From Candidatus Bathyarchaeota archaeon (lineage in GTDB: Archaea; Thermoproteota; Bathyarchaeia; Bathyarchaeales; SOJC01), in contig CP070835.1 of assembly GCA_020341775.1 (NCBI GenBank), positions 1,398,462-1,447,411 on the forward strand: a DNA stretch of 48,950 nucleotides, written 5' to 3'. A model generated the notes under the pieces. It worked only from the letters and a program-made list of their open reading frames with translations, searched no databases and was not told where the DNA came from. Below are positions 1-6,777 of this stretch, piece by piece. How positions within the stretch are numbered: position 1 is the stretch's first letter; the number at the start of each line of letters is the position of its first letter. The position numbers and the translations under genes are program-made.

Positions 1-233
1 ATTATAGGTATGTCAATAGTGCGTTTTATAGCCTTTACAACACTATCCAAATGTGCCGTGGAGGTCGAAGTAGACCCACCAACCATAATTGCGGTTGTCT
101 TACATTTTTCTACTTGCTTGGCAAGTCGGGAAGCAAAGGCAGCGGTGACCTTCTCCGGATCAATCAATGTAAGATGGATGGCTCCTTGCTCTCTGATTCT
201 CCTAAGAAGGTACTTCTCTACAGCGCCAATCAC
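1..233 (-). CDS. Geranylgeranylglyceryl phosphate synthase, N-terminal part (cut by window edge)
   Basis: About 77 N-terminal residues are visible; the rest lies left of the window. They read as GGGP synthase, the enzyme that joins sn-glycerol-1-phosphate to geranylgeranyl diphosphate in archaeal ether-lipid synthesis. The family signatures HLTLIDPEK (about residues 20-28) and AIMVGGSTS (about 48-56) are present. The GTG at 233 is essentially the only possible start, because an in-frame TGA lies four codons upstream and doubles as the stop of the upstream elf1-like gene. A GAGGG at 240-244 serves as ribosome binding site. The 9-nt gap to the previous gene implies co-transcription. Confidence 0.85.
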   Translation of the reverse strand, partial: MIGAVEKYLLRRIREQGAIHLTLIDPEKVTAAFASRLAKQVEKCKTTAIMVGGSTSTSTAHLDSVVKAIKRTIDIPI

Positions 234-242
234 GTGAAACCC

Positions 243-506
243 TCAGTTTGCAGCAGTGGTCGCAGTTTTCGAAGCCTTTTTTTCATAGAACTTGTCGGCG
301 AACATGCAGTAAACATCGATCTCTTTATAAGAGCTTTTAATTGTCAACTCATCGATCAAACTGCAGTTGCCACACCTTACGGAGGCTCTTCCTTCACTTT
401 TGTGAATATCAACGCGGATAGCTTCTTTTCCGCAACGAGGACAGAGAAAAACTTGTGGCAAGCGCTTTTTAGGAATGCGTACGACTTTTCTCCTCCTTCG
501 CCCCAT
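243..506 (-). CDS. Elf1-like transcription elongation factor (zinc ribbon)
   Basis: An 87-residue protein with a very basic N-terminus ([17 protein letters not shown]) followed by a four-cysteine zinc ribbon (C22, C25, C45, C48). This is the layout of the archaeal/eukaryotic Elf1 elongation factor family, which contacts transcribing RNA polymerase. It starts the leftward pair with GGGP synthase. A GGAGG lies about 11 nt before the ATG, and a TATA-like element is present near 547-556. The family call rests on the basic tail and the ribbon spacing. Confidence 0.85.
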   Translation of the reverse strand: MGRRRRKVVRIPKKRLPQVFLCPRCGKEAIRVDIHKSEGRASVRCGNCSLIDELTIKSSYKEIDVYCMFADKFYEKKASKTATTAAN

Positions 507-546
507 AAAATCTCAAGCCTCCATCCGTAACCTCTACGCCACCTTC

Positions 547-556
547 CTTAAATACT
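547..556 (-). promoter_or_regulatory. TATA box upstream of the elf1-like gene
   Basis: On the minus strand this reads GTATTTAAGG, about 45 nt before the ATG at 506. That distance allows a start site near 525 and a short leader containing GGAGG. Confidence 0.45.
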
Positions 557-581
557 CTTACCTTAAGGACTTTGCCAATCC

Positions 582-1568
582 TTAGACAGTTTCTAGCTCC
601 TTCGGCATAACTAGATCCGCAATGTCTACACTATGTCCAAAAATCCGATACATCGAAGAGACTACAGTTAAGATGAGCGGCACAACCTCTGCTAATTGTT
701 TCTTAGCCTTTGACTCAATTTTCTGCAGCATTGTCTCCGCTTTTACCCTTTTAGCCTTCACTTCTTCCGCTAAAACAACATCATGCTTGAAAAACGACCG
801 CAAGGCAATCTCTTGAGCGTCAAAAACCATTGTGTGGAATTCTCCGATGTCATGTGAAACCTCTTGAGAAATCTGCATCTGCTCCATTTCCAGAGCTTTG
901 GTAGCAATCTCTACGGCTCTATCGCCTATACCTTCCACTAAACTTGCACACAAACGGTAGTCAAGACAGTCAATCGAGTGGAAGCCAAACTTCTCTCCTA
1001 GCCGGGGATTCTGAATCAAAGTCCGCAAAGTTCGCACCAGCAGAAAGTAGAACCTGTTTGCTTCAACATCACGGGCGATTACGTTTCTAGCTAGATGTAC
1101 GTCGCGTTCAAAAAGAGAGCGCAACGCATCGCGATGCATGCTAGAAGCTATGTTATATTCACGCCTCAGAATCTTCTCGGGAGAGGAGGCAGCTCCTAAC
1201 AAAGATTGTAAAACAACGCAGGCAAAATCCTCTTCAACAATCTCTAACCCAATTAGACGATTGGAAGTCTGTTTAACTATTGCCCTTTCCTCGGGCGAAA
1301 TCCGGTTTTTTGCCTCTACACGAATCTCATCATAGCCAAGCAGGTATTTACCAACGATCTCCCTACCTAAATGGGATGTTGGTTGAATCACAACGCTTAA
1401 GGACTTTCGTTCTGCATCATATTGGGGATCAAGACTCAGACGCCCATCGATGGACTCAGAAACTGCCAACATAGCCCCTTTATCAAGCCTTGCGCGTTCC
1501 GCCCATTGCTTAGGAAGGGAAACAAAAAAAGTGCCACTATTGGTCCGTTGAACCTTGCGAAGCTCCAC
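582..1568 (-). CDS. PhoU-like phosphate uptake regulator with N-terminal AbrB-type domain
   Basis: A 328-residue soluble protein. Residues 1-45 (VQRTNSGTFFVSLPKQWAE) look like the swapped-hairpin AbrB/SpoVT DNA-binding fold. The remainder is all-helical with two PhoU-type repeats (around 110-200 and 205-320), each with the acidic helices that bind metal in PhoU proteins. This AbrB-PhoU fusion is common in archaea and is thought to regulate phosphate transport. No phosphate transporter genes are visible here, so its target cannot be read from context. It has its own TATA box, and a GAGGG precedes the ATG. Confidence 0.82.
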   Translation of the reverse strand: MELRKVQRTNSGTFFVSLPKQWAERARLDKGAMLAVSESIDGRLSLDPQYDAERKSLSVVIQPTSHLGREIVGKYLLGYDEIRVEAKNRISPEERAIVKQTSNRLIGLEIVEEDFACVVLQSLLGAASSPEKILRREYNIASSMHRDALRSLFERDVHLARNVIARDVEANRFYFLLVRTLRTLIQNPRLGEKFGFHSIDCLDYRLCASLVEGIGDRAVEIATKALEMEQMQISQEVSHDIGEFHTMVFDAQEIALRSFFKHDVVLAEEVKAKRVKAETMLQKIESKAKKQLAEVVPLILTVVSSMYRIFGHSVDIADLVMPKELETV

Positions 1569-1608
1569 ATTATTCCCTCAAAGGTTCGTTGAAGGTCTGA
1601 ATAAGAGT

Positions 1609-1620
1609 GTGATATATAAA
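1609..1620 (-). promoter_or_regulatory. TATA box of the PhoU-like gene
   Basis: The minus strand reads TTTATATATCAC about 45 nt upstream of the ATG at 1568. This is a strong archaeal TATA element and implies a leader of roughly 20 nt. The divergent gene to the right is the PolD small subunit. Confidence 0.6.
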
Positions 1621-1730
1621 CATAGAGGGCAAAATTACAAGAAAAGGAGAAAAATATGAGAAATCATAACAAATATGATCTTCACAGTATTGGACGAAGA
1701 GGCGCCTTATATTTCCACCAAGCAACAGTT

Positions 1731-1740
1731 GGAGGTGATC
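1731..1740 (+). promoter_or_regulatory. Perfect Shine-Dalgarno sequence that decides the PolD small-subunit start
   Basis: GGAGGTGATC is a ten-base exact complement of the usual archaeal 16S rRNA 3' end. It sits 4-6 nt before an ATA (1742) and a CTG (1745) that are in frame with the gene. It is 43 nt from the first in-frame canonical-type codon (TTG at 1784), too far to serve it. Confidence 0.7.
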
Positions 1741-1744
1741 GATA

Positions 1745-3301
1745 CTGGCAGAGAATGAGAAGGTCAAACAAGCAATCTCCACTTTGCTAACCGCAGGCTA
1801 CCAGCTTGAAAAAGAAGCTTTCAGGCTCCTCAGCACCATATGCGAGACAGAAAATCCAATGAAACTTATCAAGGCAACTCTCGAGAAACTTGACAAAATC
1901 AAGGAAAAGCCGCTTTTTATAAGCGAAAATTTTCTAGAAGAAACTGCTAACGAAACTTTGCTAGTAGACAACGAGGTTAAACAGTTTTCGATTCCCTATC
2001 TGCCAGAAATTTCCAAGACCACAGGGAAACCAACAAAAATCTTTCGCTCACAAGCGAAGAACATTGAAACAGCGATAGAGGTAGTAGCGGATCCCACAAA
2101 TGACGTTTGTTCAACTGGCTCGATGGATGAGTATTTAAAATATTTTCAAGATAGATTTAAGCGAACACGGCGACTTTTACGACAGCGGATGGATTGTAGA
2201 AATGCAGCTTCAATTAAAGATGCATTTAGAATGCCTCCACGGTCAAGAATAAAAATACATTGTATGGTCGCGGAGAAGCGAGAAACAGAGAATGGAGTCT
2301 TTTTAGAAATTGAGGATATGGAAACCAAAGCTACAGCCCTCATCCCCAGAAATGCATCAAATCAACTTCTCGAGAAAACTAAAATGCTTCTACCCGACCA
2401 AGTTGTATGTTTAGGTCTGTTGAAAGGTAGAAAGAGCCTCTTGATCGTTAAAGAGCTATTCTTTCCAGACATACCGCAAAATCCACCCCATAAGACAAAA
2501 GAAGCTGTTAATGTGGCGCTGATCTCTGATCTTCATGTAGGAAGCAGAGAATTCATGAGAGAAGAATTCAATCGTTTTTTACTGTGGATTAATGGGAAAT
2601 ATGGAGATGCGAGGTTGAGAGAAGTTGCTAGCCTCGTCAAATACGTAATTATCGCCGGTGACATTGTCGATGGTGTCGGTGTTTATCCAAATCAGGTAAA
2701 GGAGCTGGTAGTGCAAGATATCTTTGGGCAGTATAAACTCGCATCGAAATTTGTTGAGCAAATTCCAGACTACATAGAGCTAATTATAGTGCCTGGAAAC
2801 CACGACGCGTCCCGAAGAGCGTTACCACAACCTGCTATTTCAAAAGATTACCTTGAGCCTCTATACGACGTTCGAAACATGTTATCGCTTGGTAATCCCG
2901 CAACTATAAGCATCCATGGAACTAGATTCCTGATCTACCATGGGCGAAGTCTAGATGACGTCTTAGCGATTGCACCAAATATGAATTTTCACTCGCCAGA
3001 GCGAGCCATGCGTCTGCTGTTGAAAGGTCGGCATCTAGCGCCTACCTACGGTCAGCGGACTCCTATTGCACCAGAAAAGCGAGATTTTCTAGTAATAGAA
3101 GAGGCTCCAGACATCTTTCATGCAGGCCACATTCATGTAATGAAGTACGGCTTCTACAGAAGAACGCTTATGGTTAACTCCGGTGCTTGGCAAAGGCAAA
3201 CTAGTTTTCAACGAAATCTAGGGTTGGAGCCTACTCCAGGGATTGTCCCTGTTGTCAACCTTCAAACCCTCTCCGTTTACCCTATAGACTTCAATTCTTA
3301 G
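1745..3301 (+). CDS. dp1: DNA polymerase D small subunit (DP1), probable CTG start
   Basis: This is the regulatory/proofreading subunit of the replicative D-family polymerase and the partner of the large DP2 subunit, which is not in this window. The C-terminal half is a calcineurin-like phosphoesterase with SDLHVGS, AGDIVDG, PGNHDASRRA and AGHIHV motifs, the Mre11-like 3'-5' exonuclease centre. An OB-fold region precedes it. The first TTG (1784) would begin at MLTAGYQL, cutting off the first helix of the DP1 N-terminal domain. A CTG at 1745 behind a perfect Shine-Dalgarno restores AENEKVKQAISTLL, giving 518 residues. The 3' end overlaps the convergent orc1/cdc6 gene by 11 nt. Confidence 0.9.
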   Translation: MAENEKVKQAISTLLTAGYQLEKEAFRLLSTICETENPMKLIKATLEKLDKIKEKPLFISENFLEETANETLLVDNEVKQFSIPYLPEISKTTGKPTKIFRSQAKNIETAIEVVADPTNDVCSTGSMDEYLKYFQDRFKRTRRLLRQRMDCRNAASIKDAFRMPPRSRIKIHCMVAEKRETENGVFLEIEDMETKATALIPRNASNQLLEKTKMLLPDQVVCLGLLKGRKSLLIVKELFFPDIPQNPPHKTKEAVNVALISDLHVGSREFMREEFNRFLLWINGKYGDARLREVASLVKYVIIAGDIVDGVGVYPNQVKELVVQDIFGQYKLASKFVEQIPDYIELIIVPGNHDASRRALPQPAISKDYLEPLYDVRNMLSLGNPATISIHGTRFLIYHGRSLDDVLAIAPNMNFHSPERAMRLLLKGRHLAPTYGQRTPIAPEKRDFLVIEEAPDIFHAGHIHVMKYGFYRRTLMVNSGAWQRQTSFQRNLGLEPTPGIVPVVNLQTLSVYPIDFNS

Positions 3302-4547
3302 TTTTACCAAGCTTAGCCTTCAAACATGTCGGTATGAAGCTGGTTACTTGCCCCAAGTGGCCATCGTTAGAATATACTTCGCTTAAGGGACTTCGCGGTA
3401 TCGCTAGGCTGATCTTTTTAGTGCGACCATAGCGGCCCCTACTAATTACTCTTGAGCTGAGTAGTCCTATTGAATCAAGCTCGCTTATGAGCCCACTCAC
3501 TCGCCTTTGAGTCAAGGGTGACACCCCGATTTCTTCACATACCTCAGAGTAGACCTCATATATGTCGCCTGTAATAGCAGAGTATATTTTGATCTTTCCT
3601 AAGAGGTATACACTGTAGAGAACGAATTTTGAATGAAGGGTTAAGTTGGCTAAAGCATCAATCACTCTATCATGCTCAATCCTTCTTTCTGCTTCTCTAA
3701 TGTGGTTCTCGGTTATCACTTTCGCGTTTTCCCTTTCAGCCACTTCTCCAGCAACGCGCAATAAGTCTAAAGCACGACGTGCATCACCATGCTCGGCAGC
3801 AGCCAAAGCGGCACATAAGCCCACGGCGCCTTTGAGCAACACGCCGCTGCATAAAGCTAGTTCTGCGCGTTCCCACAAAATGTCTTGAAGTTCCGAGGCG
3901 TTATAGGGCTTAAAAACTATTTCTTCTTCGCTCAACGTACTCAAAACACGGGGTTCCAGCAGCTCCTTAAAACGAAGATCGTTTGATATTCCGATAATTG
4001 AAACCTTGCTGTTACGGAGAGCCTCATTTATTCGGGTCAATTCATACAAGAGCACGTTTCCTCTGGATTTTATTAGCTCATCTAGCTCATCCAGCACAAC
4101 AACGAAGGACACTCTTTTGTCTTCCAGACCTTTCTTAAACCGGTCGAAAACTTCACCTGTAGCTAATCCCGTGAAAGGCACGATGATGTCTACAGCAGCG
4201 CATAAATTAGTGAAAATTCGATATTCTGTTCCTGCCAATCGACAATTTACATATACGGCTTTGACTGGGGCTCCAAACTCCTTTGCTTTTTGTACGAGTC
4301 TGTTTATCACGTATTTCATGACTGCGGTCTTTCCGGTTCCAGGTTTTCCATATATGAAAACGTTGGAACCTCGCTCTGTTTTCAATAGAGGAGCTACAAT
4401 CAGGCCTAAATGCCTTATCTGTTCTTCGCGATGAGGAAGTTTATGTGGAATATAATCGTGGCGAAGCACATCCCTATCTTTGAAAAATCGATTATTGTTT
4501 AGGAATTGATCAAAGACATCGTCTAGCGTATCTACTTCGCCATCCAT
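3291..4547 (-). CDS. cdc6: Orc1/Cdc6 replication initiator
   Basis: A 418-residue AAA+ initiator that recognises origins and loads the MCM helicase. Walker A is GKPGTGKT (residues 67-74) and Walker B is VVLDELDEL (150-158, acidic pair in DELD 153-156). Sensor 1 lies in IGISNDL and sensor 2 in HGDARRALDLLR. A C-terminal winged helix (about 320-395) would bind ORB DNA. The gene points away from a 760-bp AT-rich region with ORB-like elements, the nearest only about 40 nt before its ATG, so it could control its own expression. AAGGGAG precedes the ATG. Confidence 0.95.
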   Translation of the reverse strand: MDGEVDTLDDVFDQFLNNNRFFKDRDVLRHDYIPHKLPHREEQIRHLGLIVAPLLKTERGSNVFIYGKPGTGKTAVMKYVINRLVQKAKEFGAPVKAVYVNCRLAGTEYRIFTNLCAAVDIIVPFTGLATGEVFDRFKKGLEDKRVSFVVVLDELDELIKSRGNVLLYELTRINEALRNSKVSIIGISNDLRFKELLEPRVLSTLSEEEIVFKPYNASELQDILWERAELALCSGVLLKGAVGLCAALAAAEHGDARRALDLLRVAGEVAERENAKVITENHIREAERRIEHDRVIDALANLTLHSKFVLYSVYLLGKIKIYSAITGDIYEVYSEVCEEIGVSPLTQRRVSGLISELDSIGLLSSRVISRGRYGRTKKISLAIPRSPLSEVYSNDGHLGQVTSFIPTCLKAKLGKTKN

Positions 4548-4584
4548 ACCACAACAATCTCCCTTTCAGCAAATGCAATTGCAA

Positions 4585-4606
4585 GCCCCTGATTTCTACT
4601 GGAAAA
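4585..4606 (-). repeat. ORB-like element 1
   Basis: The minus strand reads TTTTCCAGTAGAAA then TCA then GGGGC: an ORB dyad with its G-run. It is about 40-60 nt upstream of the cdc6 ATG and so may also act as an autoregulatory site. Confidence 0.65.
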
Positions 4607-4722
4607 GATAAGCACTTTCCTACAAAAAATTAGAGATTTACTATAGAACTAGAAAAGAAAGCACACGGGGGATAACGGCTTTACAGTTATGTGAGAAAAT
4701 AGAAGAGAGATGATTTACTCCC

Positions 4723-4744
4723 ACCCCTGCATTTCTAGTAGAAA
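4723..4744 (-). repeat. ORB-like element 2
   Basis: The minus strand reads TTTCTACT then AGAAATGCAGGGGT. The final 14 bases align without gaps to those of elements 3 and 5. It bounds the AT-rich core on the left and faces outwards. Confidence 0.7.
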
Positions 4745-4930
4745 CTCTAAATAAAAGAAGTTATGTAACATTCATTTCTTTTTAAAAGAAATACACTCCA
4801 AAAGGTTTAGCCAATATTTCAGATTTAATTTTAGTGCTAAAATAATTTAGAGGAATTTTACCTTTTTTAAGAATCTGGTTCTTAATAGTCACTAATCCCA
4901 GGTTGTTCTATTTGTTTTTTAAGTTTTAAA
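4745..4930. other. Candidate duplex unwinding element
   Basis: Extremely AT-rich segment flanked by outward-facing ORB-like elements. It holds two perfect inverted repeats: a 19-nt palindrome at 4774-4792 (ATTTCTTTT, T, AAAAGAAAT) and TTAAGAA/TTCTTAA arms with a 5-nt loop at 4867-4885. This matches the known arrangement of ORB pairs around an AT-rich melting region, but function is inferred. Confidence 0.55.
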
Positions 4931-4952
4931 GTTGCAGTGGAAATGAAGGGGT
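4931..4952 (+). repeat. ORB-like element 3
   Basis: The plus strand reads GTTGCAGT then GGAAATGAAGGGGT, the strongest match on this strand. It is the only plus-strand copy and bounds the AT-rich core on the right. Confidence 0.75.
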
Positions 4953-5050
4953 TGGAGTATATCACCTATTCTAACAGGTTGCGAAGTATTGGTGAAGTTG
5001 ATCTTAAAGCGGAAATTTCTGGTACCCTTTTAAGTTTCTTTTTGCATTTT

Positions 5051-5070
5051 CAACCCCTTTTTCTGTGAAT
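5051..5070 (-). repeat. ORB-like element 4 (weaker)
   Basis: The minus strand reads ATTCACAG then AAAAAGGGGTTG. The dyad half and the GGGGTTG tail shared with element 3 are present, but the spacer is two bases shorter than in elements 2, 3 and 5. Confidence 0.5.
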
Positions 5071-5075
5071 AAGAG

Positions 5076-5097
5076 ACCCCTAGGTTTCCTTTGGAAA
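5076..5097 (-). repeat. ORB-like element 5
   Basis: The minus strand reads TTTCCAAA then GGAAACCTAGGGGT, a complete dyad plus G-run very close to the classical ORB. It lies 5 nt from element 4, so the two form a tandem pair. Confidence 0.75.
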
Positions 5098-5307
5098 AAG
5101 AGGATAAGCCTTAGGATTTTTCGCTCCCCTAAATTAAAGAGGTTGTGAAGGCTGTGAAATCAAAATATCTGCAGAAAAGGCTTCTTCTGTTTCTAGAGTG
5201 TAATTCTATCTGCAACCTTTTTCTTGTTTTGGTCGTAAAAGCTATAACGTGTGAGGTAAAATGTTTCAAAGCTTAGGTTATGGTGTTAGTAGTTGCCAGG
5301 AAAGAGA

Positions 5308-5715
5308 ATGCGGATAGAAGTTTCTGACGGAGATGGCAATCGATACACTATAACCTTTGAAGGCGAAGTGACCCGAGAGAAGGCCTTGCGTTTACTCGAC
5401 ATTGTTGAATTGCTTGGTTACACAGGCGATTCAAAGGGTTTAGAAGAGAACATCGCAGGGCTCTCAAAATTTTCCAAGACTAAAATTATTGTTGAGAAAC
5501 ATTTTTCTCTCAAGTGGTTTTCTTCTAGAGAGGTTCTTAAAATGTATGAACAAGAGTTTAATGAGCCAACTTCCATCAGCACGATATGTACATACTTATC
5601 AAGGCTAGTGAATCGTGGCTTCCTTGTAAAGCAAGGGAAACCTCACAATTTAAAGTACAGAAGAATCACAGAACTACCGAGACAAAATGAGTTCCAGTTT
5701 ATTAGAGATACATGA
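5308..5715 (+). CDS. Winged-helix DNA-binding protein, first gene of the NurA-HerA operon
   Basis: A 135-residue protein that I do not recognise as a named family. The N-terminus (MRIEVSDGDGNRYTITFEGE) looks like a small beta-hairpin. Residues about 55-120 look like a winged helix, with a recognition-type helix around SISTICTYLSRLVNRG and a wing at QGKPHNLKYRRIT. I chose the ATG at 5308, preceded by AGGAAAG, over an in-frame TTG at 5293. It follows the putative origin and precedes nurA and herA in the same direction, so it may regulate that operon or bind DNA as part of its machinery. Confidence 0.7.
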   Translation: MRIEVSDGDGNRYTITFEGEVTREKALRLLDIVELLGYTGDSKGLEENIAGLSKFSKTKIIVEKHFSLKWFSSREVLKMYEQEFNEPTSISTICTYLSRLVNRGFLVKQGKPHNLKYRRITELPRQNEFQFIRDT

Positions 5716-5733
5716 CGAGAGATAGATGTTGAA

Positions 5734-5754
5734 AAGAGATTTACGTAATCTCTT
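5734..5754 (+). other. Perfect inverted repeat between the winged-helix gene and nurA
   Basis: Arms AAGAGATT and AATCTCTT (8 bp, perfect) flank the pentamer TACGT, 37 nt before the nurA ATG. It could be an RNA hairpin that sets relative expression, an operator for the upstream winged-helix protein, or a processing site. Confidence 0.5.
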
Positions 5755-5790
5755 CAAGCTTGAACTCTAAGGAATGTGAGTGTCTAGTCG

Positions 5791-6777
5791 ATGGATAAAG
5801 AAGTTCAGAGAGATTTCACCAAAATGAAAGAAATTTTGAGAACCTATATTGATAAGGGACAAACAGCTGATTTCCTAGAAACCAGTGACGAACCGAAAAT
5901 TGCTATTAAACCAATACGAGCAAACATCACTCCCTTGAACAACATGCAACCTTGCGGTGGTCATTACTTGGCTGTTGATTGTTCAACTCGAACGTTGAAA
6001 AGAGCTAACAACTGGGGCATATACCTCCTACGAGTCTCTTATGCGGCTGTAGAAAAACGAGATGTAGACTGGGGCTTCAAGGAGAGAATTCGAACGATCA
6101 AGGGAGAACCCCATGTACGCCGCAAGGTTTTACAGGAAATGCGTCTCCAATTAGAAAGCGAAATGGCGCTAAGGCTAATTCGTAATACAGACAAAGATGA
6201 TTACATCCTCCTAGATGGCGCCAGCTATTTTGGAGGTGAAAGGAAGTTTGACGTCATGCTCTATGACACTTGCAAGAAGAGAGAAATAAGACTACTTGCG
6301 ATCAGCAAGCAGTCTCCCAGACTCCACGACGAGAAAGGGCGTGACCTCATCGCTGCGACTTATATGCTCGCGCCTCTTGGACGCTGGGTCTACCACCCCG
6401 TTAAGAAGGCTGATATTCATGAGCACCTGTATGGTGACGTCTCCATCATAAAACTATGCAAAGATAGTCCACGAGCCTTTCGATGTGACATAATGGACTA
6501 TTTAACTAGCCAAGATATGCCATCGCTGCTTTCCCCCCTCGCCGCCATATCGGAAGATCCTCGTTGCTTGGGCTATCCAGTCGTGTTATGGCTGGCACAT
6601 GAATTTTCAGGTGCCTCCGAGACAAAGCTTCTCGAATATCATGCTCAAGTTGAAGAAGAATTGGCAAATGCTGGGCTTCTGGATGTACTTCGCCAAGAAG
6701 AGTTTGCTTCCAGTTTTGCAGATGAACTTCATGGCGCAAAATATGCTTTTAATCTGGAATGGATCTACCGTGTCTAA
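5791..6777 (+). CDS. nurA: NurA-family 5'-3' nuclease
   Basis: A 328-residue protein with the NurA layout: AVDCSTRTLK near the N-terminus (D63, metal ligand), an acidic helix LESEMALRL (E124) and ILLDGASYFGG (D142), the RNase H-like metal centre of the family. NurA resects DNA ends together with the HerA pump during double-strand break repair. The immediately following gene is herA, overlapping by 8 nt, which strongly supports the call. The Mre11-Rad50 genes often found with this pair are absent here. Confidence 0.8.
   Translation: MDKEVQRDFTKMKEILRTYIDKGQTADFLETSDEPKIAIKPIRANITPLNNMQPCGGHYLAVDCSTRTLKRANNWGIYLLRVSYAAVEKRDVDWGFKERIRTIKGEPHVRRKVLQEMRLQLESEMALRLIRNTDKDDYILLDGASYFGGERKFDVMLYDTCKKREIRLLAISKQSPRLHDEKGRDLIAATYMLAPLGRWVYHPVKKADIHEHLYGDVSIIKLCKDSPRAFRCDIMDYLTSQDMPSLLSPLAAISEDPRCLGYPVVLWLAHEFSGASETKLLEYHAQVEEELANAGLLDVLRQEEFASSFADELHGAKYAFNLEWIYRV

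Larger units (their letters stand above)
4548..5307. other. Putative replication origin (intergenic, AT-rich, five ORB-like elements)
   Basis: No convincing coding sequence is present. The stretch lies directly upstream of orc1/cdc6 and contains five matches to the archaeal origin recognition box layout, an imperfect TTCCANTGGAAA-type dyad followed 3-5 nt later by GGGG. Four are on the minus strand and one on the plus strand. The two elements at 4723-4744 (minus) and 4931-4952 (plus) point away from each other and flank a very AT-rich segment (about 4745-4930) with two perfect inverted repeats, a good candidate duplex unwinding element. ORB recognition by Orc1 and cdc6-proximal origins are established in archaea; assignment here is by pattern only. 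Confidence 0.75.

Noticed and set aside
51-530. 159-codon plus-strand frame opposite elf1 and GGGP synthase
   Set aside because: The minus strand carries two recognised families with starts and ribosome binding sites in the same interval.
4006-4434. 142-codon plus-strand frame opposite cdc6
   Set aside because: Ser-rich translation and exact antisense position to the Walker A/B region mark it as a shadow of the real gene.
5105-5130. A further GGGG/GAAA element next to ORB-like element 5
   Set aside because: The order of the G-run and the GAAA half is reversed relative to an ORB.
6599-6769. N-terminal extension of herA
   Set aside because: It lies inside nurA out of frame and does not resemble the HerA N-terminal barrel; the GTG at 6770 begins where the family begins.
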